The notes under the pieces: generated by a model
The model's database searches: none
Told to the model about the DNA's origin: nothing
Seen by the model: only the letters and a program-made list of their open reading frames with translations
Shown here: one piece after another, positions 7,718 to 15,395 of the stretch
How positions within the stretch are numbered: position 1 is the first letter of the stretch
Layout of the letters: every line of letters begins with the position of its first letter
Source: UBA5066 sp048500275
Lineage (GTDB): Bacteria > Acidobacteriota > Thermoanaerobaculia > UBA5066
Direction: 5' to 3'
Assembly (NCBI GenBank): GCA_048500275.1
Contig: JASNYI010000002.1
Span: 868,001-932,000 of the forward strand
Length of the DNA stretch: 64,000 nucleotides
Made by a program: the position numbers and the translations under genes

Positions 7718-8122
7718 ATGACCTCTGACCTTCTCACCCCCGCCGAGAGGGACGCCCTCGTCTCCGCGGCGACCGCGGCGCGCGAGCGGGCCGTGGCGTC
7801 CTACTCCCGGTTCCAGGTCGGCGCGGCGCTCCTCGCCGCCGACGGGCGCGTCTTCACGGGCTGCAACGTCGAGTCCTCCAGCTACGGTCTGACCATCTGC
7901 GCGGAGCGGACGGCGGTCGTCAAGGCCCTCTCCGAGGGGGCCCGCGGGTTCCGGGCCGTGGCCGTCGTCACCGGGGCCGACGCGCCGACGTCCCCCTGCG
8001 GCGCCTGCCGGCAGGTCCTCTGGGACCAGTGCCGCGACCTCGTCGTCGTCATGTCGACCACGGGAGGGGCTCTCGAGGAGACGACGCTCGCCGCGCTCCT
8101 CCCGCGCGCCTTCGAGCTGTGA
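7718..8122 (+). CDS. cdd: Cytidine deaminase
   Basis: Cdd hydrolyses cytidine and deoxycytidine to uridine and deoxyuridine. The 134-residue form is the small homotetrameric type. The zinc site is intact: C61-A-E63 (catalytic glutamate) and PC94-GAC97, with the substrate loop FTGCNVESSSYG before it. It follows the phosphorylase by four bases and precedes the amidohydrolase, so cytidine can be deaminated and then split by the pyrimidine nucleoside phosphorylase at the end of the operon. Confidence 0.96.
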   Translation: MTSDLLTPAERDALVSAATAARERAVASYSRFQVGAALLAADGRVFTGCNVESSSYGLTICAERTAVVKALSEGARGFRAVAVVTGADAPTSPCGACRQVLWDQCRDLVVVMSTTGGALEETTLAALLPRAFEL

Positions 8123-8133
8123 GGGGCCGGTCG

Positions 8134-9558
8134 ATGCGCAAGGCCGCCCTCCTCGCAGCCCTTCTCCTCGCCCTCCCGTCGTTCGGCGCCCCGCCCCCGC
8201 CGGAGCCTCCGGTCCGGCAGGCCTGCGACCTCGTCGTCGTGGCCGGCGCCGCCCTCCCGATGGACCCGGCCTTCAGCGTCCGCGGCGAGACCGCCGTCGC
8301 GATCCGCGGGGGGGAGATCCTCGCCGTGGGCGACCCGGCCGCGATCGACGCCGCGTTCCTTCCGGAAGCGCGGATCGTGCGCGAGGGGGGCGTACTCCTC
8401 CCCGGCTTCGTCAACACCCACACCCACGCGGCGATGAACCTGCTGCGCGGGATCGCGAACGACAAGCCCCTCATGGAGTGGCTCCGGAAGTACATCTTCC
8501 CGGCCGAGGCGAAGAACGTCTCCCCGGAGTTCGTGAAGGCGGGGACCGACCTCGCCTGCCTCGAGATGATCCGGGGCGGGACGACGACGTTCGCGGACAT
8601 GTACTACTACGAGTCCGACGTGGCCGAGTCGGTCGACCGGGCGGGGCTGCGCGCCGTCCTGGGCGAGACCTGGCTCGACTTCCCGGCGCCCGGGCACGCG
8701 AACCTCGAGGAGTCGAAGACGGTCACGCGCGCCTTCCTCGAGAAGTGGAAGGGACACCCGCGCATCACGGCCGCGATCGCGCCTCACGCTCCCTACACGT
8801 GCAGCCGCGAGACGCTCCTCGCGGCGAGGGCCCTCGCCGACGAGTACGGTGCGCCCCTCCTGACGCACGTCTCCGAGACGCGCGACGAGCAGAAGGAGAT
8901 CCTCGAGAAGTACGGGAAGAGCCCCGTCGAGTGGCTCGACGAGATCGGCTTCCTGGGTCCGCGCCTCTCGGTCGCCCACGGTGTCTGGCTCTCGCCCGCC
9001 GACATGAGGGTCCTCGCGGAGCGGAAGGTGAGCCTCTCGCACAACCCGGAGTCCAACATGATGCTGGGGTCCGGCGTCGCGCCGGTGGCGGCCGCCCGGA
9101 AGGCGGGCGTCGTCGTCGGACTCGGGACGGACGGCGTCGCGGGCTCGAACAACGACCTCGACATGTTCGACGCGATGGACTTCGCCGGCAAGCTCGCGAA
9201 GGTCTCGGCGCACGACCCGACGGCGCTCACCGCGCCGGAGCTCCTCCGCATGGCGACGATCGAGGGGGCGAAGGCCCTGGGCCTCGACCGCCTCGTCGGC
9301 TCGCTCGAGGCCGGCAAGCGTGCCGACCTGATCGTCGTCGACCTGGAGAAGGCCCACGTCCAGCCCGTCTTCGACCTCCCGTCGACCGTCGTCTACGCCT
9401 CCCGCGCGGGCGACGTCTCCCTGACCGTCGTCGACGGGAAGGTGCTCTGGGACGGAGTCCGCGCCCGGACGCTCGACGAGGCGAAGGTCCTCGCCGCGGC
9501 GAAGGTGTGGCGGGGGAAGATCCGGAAGTCGCTCGAGGAGAGCGGAGAGAAGAAATGA
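8134..9558 (+). CDS. Amidohydrolase, SAH/MTA deaminase-like, with signal peptide
   Basis: This 474-residue COG0402-type amidohydrolase probably deaminates an adenosine or related purine compound. Metal ligands are visible in NTHTHAAMNLLRG, the IAPHAPYTCS histidine, LTHVSETRDEQ and the LGTDGVAGSNND aspartate. The ATG at 8134 lies 12 bases after cdd. Residues 1-19 (MRKAALLAALLLALPSFG) look like a cleavable signal peptide, unusual because deaminases of this family are cytosolic. The last four bases overlap the deoA start (ATGA). The family is clear. Substrate (S-adenosylhomocysteine, methylthioadenosine, adenosine or guanine) is not settled. Confidence 0.82.
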   Translation: MRKAALLAALLLALPSFGAPPPPEPPVRQACDLVVVAGAALPMDPAFSVRGETAVAIRGGEILAVGDPAAIDAAFLPEARIVREGGVLLPGFVNTHTHAAMNLLRGIANDKPLMEWLRKYIFPAEAKNVSPEFVKAGTDLACLEMIRGGTTTFADMYYYESDVAESVDRAGLRAVLGETWLDFPAPGHANLEESKTVTRAFLEKWKGHPRITAAIAPHAPYTCSRETLLAARALADEYGAPLLTHVSETRDEQKEILEKYGKSPVEWLDEIGFLGPRLSVAHGVWLSPADMRVLAERKVSLSHNPESNMMLGSGVAPVAAARKAGVVVGLGTDGVAGSNNDLDMFDAMDFAGKLAKVSAHDPTALTAPELLRMATIEGAKALGLDRLVGSLEAGKRADLIVVDLEKAHVQPVFDLPSTVVYASRAGDVSLTVVDGKVLWDGVRARTLDEAKVLAAAKVWRGKIRKSLEESGEKK

Positions 9559-10865
9559 GCCTCGTCGTTCGGACGATCGTGAAGAAGCGCGACGGCGGCG
9601 AGCTGTCGGAAGGGGAGATCCAGGACTTCGTCGCCGGAGTCACCGACCGCACGGTGACGGACGAGCAGGCGGCCGCGCTCCTGATGGCGATCTGCTGCCG
9701 CGGGATGACGACCGCCGAGACGGCGGCGCTCACGTTCGCGATGATGCGGTCGGGCGACACCTGGGACCTCTCCGGGCACGGCTTCGTGGCCGACAAGCAC
9801 TCGACCGGCGGCGTGGGCGACAAGTCGACGCTGGTCCTCGCCCCGCTCCTGGCCGCCTGCGGCGTGAAGACCGGGATGATGTCGGGGCGCGGGCTCGGGC
9901 ACACCGGCGGGACGCTCGACAAGCTCGAGGCGATCCCCGGCTTCGTGACGGGGCAGTCGAAGGAGGCGTTCGACCGGCTCCTCGAGACCGTCGGCTGCGC
10001 GCTCATCGCCGCCACGGACACGGTGGCGCCGGCCGACCGCCGGCTCTACGCCCTGCGAGACGTGACCGGAACGGTCGAGTCGATCCCCCTCATCACCGCC
10101 TCCATCCTCTCGAAGAAGCTGGCGACGGGAGCCCACGCCGTGGTCTTCGACGTCAAGACGGGGAACGGCGCGTTCATGCAGGAACCGGAGGCCGCGCACG
10201 TCCTCGGCCGGGCCCTCGTCGACACGACGCGCGCCACGGGGCGCAAGGCGAGCGGCTTCGTCACCGCCATGGACAGGCCCGTCGGGGCCGCCGTCGGGAA
10301 CGCGAACGAGGTCGAGGAGTCGATCCGGCTCCTCCGGGGCGACGGCCCCGCCGACCTGCGCGAGAACGTCCTCCTCCTCGGCGCCGACCTGCTCGTCGCC
10401 GCCGGCGCGGCGGGCTCGGCGAAGGAGGCCCGCAAGCGGCTGAACGCGGCCCTGCAGGACGGAACCGCGCTGGAGACTTTCGCCAGGGTCATCGTCGCGC
10501 AGGGAGGGGACCCGGCCGTCTGCGACGACCTCTCCCTCCTGCCGCAGGCCGTGGCGAGGCACGAGGTGAAGGCCGCCGACGGCGGGACGATACGGAGGGT
10601 CGCGACGCGCGAGCTGGGGCTCCTTTCGATCGAGATCGGCTGCGGCCGGGCGCGCAAGGACGACGTCGTCGACCCCGCCTCCGGCTTCCGGATCCTGAAG
10701 AAGACGGGGGAGGCGGTCGAGGCCGGCGAGCCGCTCGTCGTCGTCGAGCTTGGTCCGAAGACGTCGCTCCCGAAGGGCTACGCCGAGCGCCTCGCGGCCT
10801 GCTGGGAGATCGGCGAGGCGGATGGCGCCCGGCCGCCGCTCCCGTTCGTCGTCGAGACTCTCTGA
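9555..10865 (+). CDS. deoA: Thymidine/pyrimidine-nucleoside phosphorylase
   Basis: The enzyme phosphorolyses thymidine, deoxyuridine and perhaps uridine to base and (deoxy)ribose 1-phosphate, which DeoB then handles. The 436 residues show the N-terminal helical domain (VKKRDGGELSEGEIQDFV), the phosphate-binding ADKHSTGGVGDKSTLVLAPL, and SGRGLGHTGGTLDKLEAIPG, all hallmarks of the TP/PyNP family. The C-terminal domain has the biotin-like fold region typical of the family. Its ATG overlaps the amidohydrolase stop by four bases. It ends the salvage operon and is followed by a hairpin. Confidence 0.95.
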   Translation: MSLVVRTIVKKRDGGELSEGEIQDFVAGVTDRTVTDEQAAALLMAICCRGMTTAETAALTFAMMRSGDTWDLSGHGFVADKHSTGGVGDKSTLVLAPLLAACGVKTGMMSGRGLGHTGGTLDKLEAIPGFVTGQSKEAFDRLLETVGCALIAATDTVAPADRRLYALRDVTGTVESIPLITASILSKKLATGAHAVVFDVKTGNGAFMQEPEAAHVLGRALVDTTRATGRKASGFVTAMDRPVGAAVGNANEVEESIRLLRGDGPADLRENVLLLGADLLVAAGAAGSAKEARKRLNAALQDGTALETFARVIVAQGGDPAVCDDLSLLPQAVARHEVKAADGGTIRRVATRELGLLSIEIGCGRARKDDVVDPASGFRILKKTGEAVEAGEPLVVVELGPKTSLPKGYAERLAACWEIGEADGARPPLPFVVETL

Positions 10866-10891
10866 AGGCGCCGACGGCGCTCCCTCGTGAG

Positions 10892-10916
10892 GTCCGCGGC
10901 TGCGGGGGCCGCGGAC
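10892..10916. terminator. Hairpin between convergent genes
   Basis: A nine-base stem (GTCCGCGGC paired with GCCGCGGAC) with a seven-base loop lies between the end of deoA and the end of the opposing cNMP-binding gene. No T tract follows. It can serve both strands. Confidence 0.55.
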
Positions 10917-10917
10917 G

Positions 10918-11925
10918 TCAGCCGGGGGGCCGCTTCGTCGTCACGCCCGCGTTGGTGTCGCCTCTCCGGATCTGCTGTTCGTCGACGCTCCCGTAGCGCG
11001 CCTCGCAGAAGTGGCGGAGGATGGTCATGACGTTCGGCTGGCGCTCGGCGATCGACTCGAGGGCGGCCCGGTCCAGGGCGAGGAGCTCGCAGGCCGTCGC
11101 CGCCGTGATCGTGGCGCTGCGGGGCTTGCCGGTCAGGATCGAGACCTCGCCGAAGAAGGCCCCCTCGTACATCTCGCGGACCTTGTGGTAGTGGCCCGAG
11201 GGGTCCTTCACGAACGCCTTGACGGTTCCGGTCGTCAGGACGAAGAGGGAGTCCCCCGGCGCCCCCTCGGCGACGATCACGTCCCCGGCCTCGTAGGTGA
11301 GGAGCTCGAGGCCCTTGATGAACTCGACGAGCTCCTCGCTCGAGAAGTCGCTGAAGAGGGGGCTCGTCACCATGCCGAGCGCCGCCTCCTCGCCGAGCGG
11401 GTGAAGGCTGCGCGGCGCCGTCTCTGCCGCAGTCTCGGGAGGAGCCCCCTCCTCGCCGCCGAAGTCGACGACGAACGGGGCCGGCGAGGAGGGCATCGGG
11501 TTCGGTTCCGGCGCCGGCAGGGGCTGAGGGGTGGGCCGGGACTCCAGCTCCACGCGGCGTCTCATCGCCCCGGCGCGGAGCTTGTAGCTCTGGGTCGACT
11601 CGTCGTCGCGCTGTTTCACGAGGCTGGCGAGCTTCTCCTCGACCTTCGTGAGCGAGGGGTCGAGGCGCTGGACCTTCTTGAGGACCGCGATGGCCTTCCC
11701 GACGAACCCGGAGCTGGCGTACTCGTCGGCGAGCTTCCAGAGGAGCTCGACCGCCTCGCGGGGCTTCCCGTCGAGGGCGAGGACGTCGGCGAGCTGCTGC
11801 CGGGTCTGGGCGTTCGCGGGGTCCTTCGCGAGCTGCCCGCGGAGGACTTTCGCGGCGCGGCCGTAGTTGCGTTTCGCGATCAGCTCGGCGACGTCGTCGC
11901 CGCCGGAAAGCCACGAAAAAGCCAT
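10918..11925 (-). CDS. TPR protein with cyclic-nucleotide-binding domain
   Basis: The 335-residue protein has an N-terminal TPR-like helical part (residues about 10-110, ELIAKRNYGRAAKVLRGQL), a proline-rich linker, and a C-terminal CRP/PKA-type cNMP-binding domain (about 195-315). The phosphate cassette FFGEVSILTGKPRSAT keeps the conserved glutamate and arginine, so ligand binding is likely. No helix-turn-helix follows, so it is not a CRP-type activator; a scaffold or effector role is more likely. The ATG at 11925 has GGAG about ten bases upstream. A class III cyclase is encoded 0.5 kb away and could make the ligand. Confidence 0.8.
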   Translation of the reverse strand: MAFSWLSGGDDVAELIAKRNYGRAAKVLRGQLAKDPANAQTRQQLADVLALDGKPREAVELLWKLADEYASSGFVGKAIAVLKKVQRLDPSLTKVEEKLASLVKQRDDESTQSYKLRAGAMRRRVELESRPTPQPLPAPEPNPMPSSPAPFVVDFGGEEGAPPETAAETAPRSLHPLGEEAALGMVTSPLFSDFSSEELVEFIKGLELLTYEAGDVIVAEGAPGDSLFVLTTGTVKAFVKDPSGHYHKVREMYEGAFFGEVSILTGKPRSATITAATACELLALDRAALESIAERQPNVMTILRHFCEARYGSVDEQQIRRGDTNAGVTTKRPPG

Positions 11926-11986
11926 GGATAGCGCTCCGGGGGCGACGGTAGGGCAGGCCCCGGATGCTGTCAAGGAAGAGGAAGGC

Positions 11987-11992
11987 TACACT
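11987..11992 (+). promoter_or_regulatory. Candidate -10 for the receiver gene
   Basis: TACACT lies 36 bases before the ATG of the lone receiver gene. It is divergent from the cNMP-binding protein gene. No convincing -35 or Shine-Dalgarno was seen. Confidence 0.3.
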
Positions 11993-12028
11993 CGGGCCTG
12001 CCGTGCCGGGGCGCCGGCAGAGACGACG

Positions 12029-12397
12029 ATGCCGAAAATCCTGGTCGTCGACGACGACGAGATGAATCGGGACATGCTGTCCCGCCGGCTCCTCAGGAAG
12101 GGCTACGAGGTCGTCCTCGCGGTGAACGGGCTCGAGGCGATCGAGCGGACCGCTGCCGAGCGGCCGGAGCTGATCCTGATGGACCTCTCGATGCCCGTCC
12201 TCGACGGCTACGAGGCGACCCGGCGGCTCAAGAGAGACGGTGAGACGGCGTCGATCCCGATCATCGGCCTCTCGGCGCACGCGATGGTCGGCGACCGGGA
12301 GAAGGCGCTCGCGGCCGGCTGCGACGACTACGACACGAAGCCCGTCGAGCTGCCGCGCCTCCTCGGCAAGGTCGAGGCGTTCCTCTCCCCTGACTGA
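12029..12397 (+). CDS. Single-domain response regulator (CheY/DivK-like)
   Basis: A 122-residue stand-alone receiver. The acidic pocket (VVDDDE), the phospho-acceptor D52 in LILMDLSMPVLDG, the switch serine in IIGLSAHAM and the lysine in YDTKPVE are all present, so it should be phosphorylatable. The PVLDGYEATRRLK and SAHAM motifs resemble receivers of hybrid kinases and DivK. There is no output domain. It converges on the cyclase gene with a six-base gap. Its kinase is not identifiable here; the adjacent cyclase has its own HisKA-like helix and receiver but no ATPase domain. Confidence 0.88.
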   Translation: MPKILVVDDDEMNRDMLSRRLLRKGYEVVLAVNGLEAIERTAAERPELILMDLSMPVLDGYEATRRLKRDGETASIPIIGLSAHAMVGDREKALAAGCDDYDTKPVELPRLLGKVEAFLSPD

Positions 12398-12403
12398 GCA
12401 GGC

Positions 12404-14272
12404 TCACCGGCTTCCGGCGAGGATCGCTTCCAGGAACGAACGGATCTCGGGCGGGACCGACGTGAAGTGCAGGCCGAAGCCCTTCGTCGTGTGCTTCGGC
12501 GTGGAAACCTTGCCGTAGAGCTCTCCCGGGAGGGCCGAGCCGTCCCGCGCGACGAAGCGGAGGCGGAGGTTGCGGTAGGGGTCCGGACGCTCGCGCGACT
12601 CGATCTCCGCCTCCTTCATCGAGAGCTTCACGAGAAGCCCTCCCGACTCCGGCCCGTCGACACGCTTGCCGGAGATCGTCGCGAAGCGGACTGCGAGCGG
12701 GCCTCGCAGCGCGACGAGGGGCTCGTCCCGCGCGGGCAGGTAGACGTCGAAGCCGCCGGCGACCCCCCGGACGTCCCAGGCTGAGACCGGCTTCTCGAAG
12801 CCCTTCATCTGGACGACGACCTCGTTGCCGACGGAGAGCGCGCTCCCTCCCTCGCGCCGGGTGCGGTCGCTGACGAGGATCTGACCGCCCACCGTGTAGG
12901 ACTCGATTCGCGCGGTGAGGTTCACCGGGCTCCCGACGACGCCGTACTTGGCCCGCTTGTCGGAGCCGATGTTCCCGACGACGACCTCTCCCGTGTGGAT
13001 GGCGATCCCCATCTCGACGGCGGCGAGCCCCTCGCGGCGGTTGAACTCGTTCACGCGCTCCATCGCGCGCTGCATCTCGACCGCGCAGGCGACGGCCCGG
13101 AGGGCGTCGTCCTCGCGCTGGACCGGCGCGCCGAAGATGGCGAGGATGGCGTCCCCGATGAACTCGTCGATCGTCCCCTGGTGGGAGAGGAGGATGTCGG
13201 CCATCGTCCCGAGGTAGTTGTTCAGGAGGCGGACGACGCGGTCCGGGGGCAGCCGGTCGGCGAACTGCGTGAAGCCCCGGAGGTCGGACATGAGCAGGGT
13301 CACCTTGCGGGTCTCGCCCCCGAGCTTCAGCCCCTCGGGAGTCTGGAGGAGTCGCTCGACGACCTCGTTCGAGAGGTAGCGGCCGAACGTCTCGAAGATG
13401 AACCGGTTCCTGACCTCGAGGTCCCAGGCGAGCGAGCTGATCCGGGCCTTCGCCCTCGCGAGGGTGAGCTGGGTGGCGAGCCTCGCGAGGACGACGGGGA
13501 AGTCGAGAGGCTTGGTGACGTAGTCGTTCGCGCCGAGCCTGAGGGCCGTGACGACGTCGTTCGAGTCGTCGCGGGCGGTCGCCATCACGACCGGCAGGTC
13601 GGCGGCGGCGTGGCGGCTCCTGAGGTCGCGCAGGACCTCCAGCCCGCTCATTCCGGGCATGACGACGTCGAGGAGGACCAGGTCGAACGGCGTCTCCTCG
13701 AGGAGGCGCAGGGCCTCGGGTCCGCTCGCGGCGGTGGCGATGGTGAAGCCGTGTCCCCGCAGCCGGCGCGAGAGCATCTCCCGGTTCTCGTCGTTGTCGT
13801 CGACGACGAGCACGTGCGCCGCCTCGACGGGCTCGGAGGAAGCGAGGTCGACGTCGAGACGCCGGACGGGCCCCGTCGCCGCCTGGGCCGCGGCGAGGGC
13901 CGAGGGCTCGGCCGGAACGGGGAGGGGCGTCCGGGCGTCGCCGGGAGGCAGGGGGGGCGGCTCCCACGAGGTCTCGGCGGGTTCGCCGGCAGGACCGGGG
14001 AGAAGCCTCTCGGGCAGCCCGTCCACCATGCCGAGGAGGCGGTGCGTGGCCGCCTGGATCTTGCCGAGGTCCTCCGCCCAGCCGGTCTGCCCGGAGGCGA
14101 GGGCGTCCTCTTCCAGCATCTCGGCGTAGCCGAGGATCTGGTGGATCGGCGTCCGCATGTCGTGCCGGAGCCGGGCGAGGAGCTCGTCGGGAACGAGACG
14201 GTTTCCCTCGCCGAGGTTGGTCTGCGGCTCGGGGGCGGCGAAGGCCTTGTCGAGGAGGCTCTCGTCGGACAT
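12404..14272 (-). CDS. Class III adenylate/guanylate cyclase with HisKA-like and REC domains
   Basis: The 622-residue protein has four parts: a HisKA-like dimerisation helix with H37 (LRHDMRTPIHQILGYAEML), a receiver at about 153-270 with phospho-acceptor D202, a class III nucleotide cyclase at about 315-500, and a C-terminal PilZ-like domain at about 515-615. Cyclase metal aspartates D330 (SDLRGFTQF) and D374 (GDAILAIFG) are present, so it should be active. There is no HATPase domain, so the histidine is not auto-phosphorylated in cis. The ATG at 14272 has TACACT ending seven bases upstream and no Shine-Dalgarno. Product identity (cAMP or cGMP) cannot be read reliably. Confidence 0.85.
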   Translation of the reverse strand: MSDESLLDKAFAAPEPQTNLGEGNRLVPDELLARLRHDMRTPIHQILGYAEMLEEDALASGQTGWAEDLGKIQAATHRLLGMVDGLPERLLPGPAGEPAETSWEPPPLPPGDARTPLPVPAEPSALAAAQAATGPVRRLDVDLASSEPVEAAHVLVVDDNDENREMLSRRLRGHGFTIATAASGPEALRLLEETPFDLVLLDVVMPGMSGLEVLRDLRSRHAAADLPVVMATARDDSNDVVTALRLGANDYVTKPLDFPVVLARLATQLTLARAKARISSLAWDLEVRNRFIFETFGRYLSNEVVERLLQTPEGLKLGGETRKVTLLMSDLRGFTQFADRLPPDRVVRLLNNYLGTMADILLSHQGTIDEFIGDAILAIFGAPVQREDDALRAVACAVEMQRAMERVNEFNRREGLAAVEMGIAIHTGEVVVGNIGSDKRAKYGVVGSPVNLTARIESYTVGGQILVSDRTRREGGSALSVGNEVVVQMKGFEKPVSAWDVRGVAGGFDVYLPARDEPLVALRGPLAVRFATISGKRVDGPESGGLLVKLSMKEAEIESRERPDPYRNLRLRFVARDGSALPGELYGKVSTPKHTTKGFGLHFTSVPPEIRSFLEAILAGSR

Positions 14273-14279
14273 CGAATCG

Positions 14280-14285
14280 AGTGTA
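14280..14285 (-). promoter_or_regulatory. Candidate -10 for the cyclase gene
   Basis: On the minus strand TACACT ends seven bases before the ATG at 14272, a distance expected for a leaderless transcript. It is back to back with the diguanylate cyclase promoter. Confidence 0.45.
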
Positions 14286-14315
14286 TCGCCCGCGCTGGCC
14301 CCGGTCGCGGAACGA

Positions 14316-14321
14316 TATACT
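14316..14321 (+). promoter_or_regulatory. Candidate -10 for the diguanylate cyclase gene
   Basis: TATACT, close to the sigma-70 -10 consensus, ends nine bases before the GTG at 14331. If that GTG is the start the leader is only a few bases long. Confidence 0.45.
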
Positions 14322-14330
14322 TCCCGCTGC

Positions 14331-15278
14331 GTGAGACAGGGGGACAACAAGGGCGTGAACGAGCTGTATCGGGAGCTCCTGCCTCTCGGACGTGAAGGCG
14401 TCGTCCCCGCCGGCGAGGAGCTCTGGCAGGAGGGCGCCAAGGGCGACACGGTCATCCTCCTCGTCGAAGGGACCTTCGAGGTCCTCCAGACGTCCCCCAC
14501 CGGCGAGGACGTGGTCCTCAGGATGGCCCGGGCCGGCGACGTCCTCGGCGAGATCGCCTGCCTCGACGGCGGGGCGCGGTCGGCCGGGCTCCGAGCCGCC
14601 TCCGACTGCCGCATCCGGACGATCGCGGCGGAGGAGTTCCGGAGCTTCGTGAGGAGCCGGCCGCACCTCCTCGAGGAGCTCTTCCGCATCGAGTCCCAGC
14701 GGATTCGGAGCCTCTCGCGGATGGTGATGCAGAGCCAGCACCGCGCCATCACCGACCGGCTCACGTCGCTCTACAACTACGGGTTCTTCATCGAGCGCCT
14801 CGATCTCGAGCTCGAGCGGGCCGTCCAGATGAAGGACGCGGTCAGCGTCGTCCTCTTCGACATCGACCACTTCAAGGTCTACAACGACACGAACGGCCAC
14901 CCGGCCGGCAACGTCGTCCTCGTCCAGGCCTCCGACCTCCTCCGGCGGACGGCGCGTCGCGGCGACATCGTCGCCCGGTTCGGGGGCGAGGAGTTCGTCA
15001 TCCTCCTCTACGGCGCGTCGCGGCGCGAAGCCCATCAGGTGGCCGAGGCGGCGCGGGCGCGGGTGGAGGCGACGGAGTTCGCCGGCGGCGAGAAGCAGCC
15101 GCTCGGGCGCGTCACGATCAGCGGCGGCGTCGCCTGTTTCCCGGCCGACTCGGCGAGCCCCACCGACCTCTTGAAGGCGGCCGACGTGAGGCTCTACAAG
15201 GCGAAGGCCGCAGGCCGCAACCGCGTCGAGGCCGGGCTGGAGCCCCGGGAGGGCGAGGAAGTCCCGAAGGGACGCTGA
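14331..15278 (+). CDS. Diguanylate cyclase with N-terminal cNMP-binding domain
   Basis: The protein (315 residues from GTG 14331, or 307 from GTG 14355) has a CRP-type cyclic-nucleotide-binding domain (about 15-125) followed by a GGDEF domain (about 150-305) that makes c-di-GMP from two GTP. The active-site motif is GGEEF at 218-222, and an inhibitory I-site RRGD (R209, D212) stands five residues before it, so product feedback is likely. The cNMP cassette retains GE and RSA (VLGEIACLDGGARSA). It is divergent from the class III cyclase gene, 58 bases away. Start 14331 is preferred because TATACT is positioned for leaderless transcription; 14355 has only a distant G run upstream. Confidence 0.88.
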   Translation: MRQGDNKGVNELYRELLPLGREGVVPAGEELWQEGAKGDTVILLVEGTFEVLQTSPTGEDVVLRMARAGDVLGEIACLDGGARSAGLRAASDCRIRTIAAEEFRSFVRSRPHLLEELFRIESQRIRSLSRMVMQSQHRAITDRLTSLYNYGFFIERLDLELERAVQMKDAVSVVLFDIDHFKVYNDTNGHPAGNVVLVQASDLLRRTARRGDIVARFGGEEFVILLYGASRREAHQVAEAARARVEATEFAGGEKQPLGRVTISGGVACFPADSASPTDLLKAADVRLYKAKAAGRNRVEAGLEPREGEEVPKGR

Positions 15279-15285
15279 GGGCCGC

Positions 15286-15329
15286 CCGGGGGGCGCGCTT
15301 TCCGCGGGGCGCTGTTCGCAGCCCCCCGG
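15286..15329 (+). terminator. Hairpin after the diguanylate cyclase gene
   Basis: A nine-base stem (CCGGGGGGC with GCCCCCCGG) encloses a 26-base loop just after the stop codon. It lies upstream of the next promoter. There is no T tract. Confidence 0.4.
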
Positions 15330-15334
15330 CCCCC

Positions 15335-15356
15335 CCGGATCCTCGCCGGATCCTCG
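15335..15356. repeat. Tandem 11-bp direct repeat before the ABC-F gene
   Basis: CCGGATCCTCG occurs twice with no spacer. It lies 28 bases before the candidate -10 of the ABC-F gene. It may be a protein site or simple slippage; nothing else supports a role. Confidence 0.5.
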
Positions 15357-15383
15357 CTTCGGGTCGTCCTCGGACGCTGAGGG

Positions 15384-15389
15384 TATCCT
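15384..15389 (+). promoter_or_regulatory. Candidate -10 for the ABC-F gene
   Basis: TATCCT ends six bases before the GTG at 15396 and there is no Shine-Dalgarno in between, so the transcript is probably leaderless. Confidence 0.5.
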
Positions 15390-15395
15390 CCCCGC

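Noticed and set aside
12397..12404. A terminator between the receiver gene and the cyclase gene.
   Set aside because: Only six bases separate the stop codons and no hairpin is centred there.
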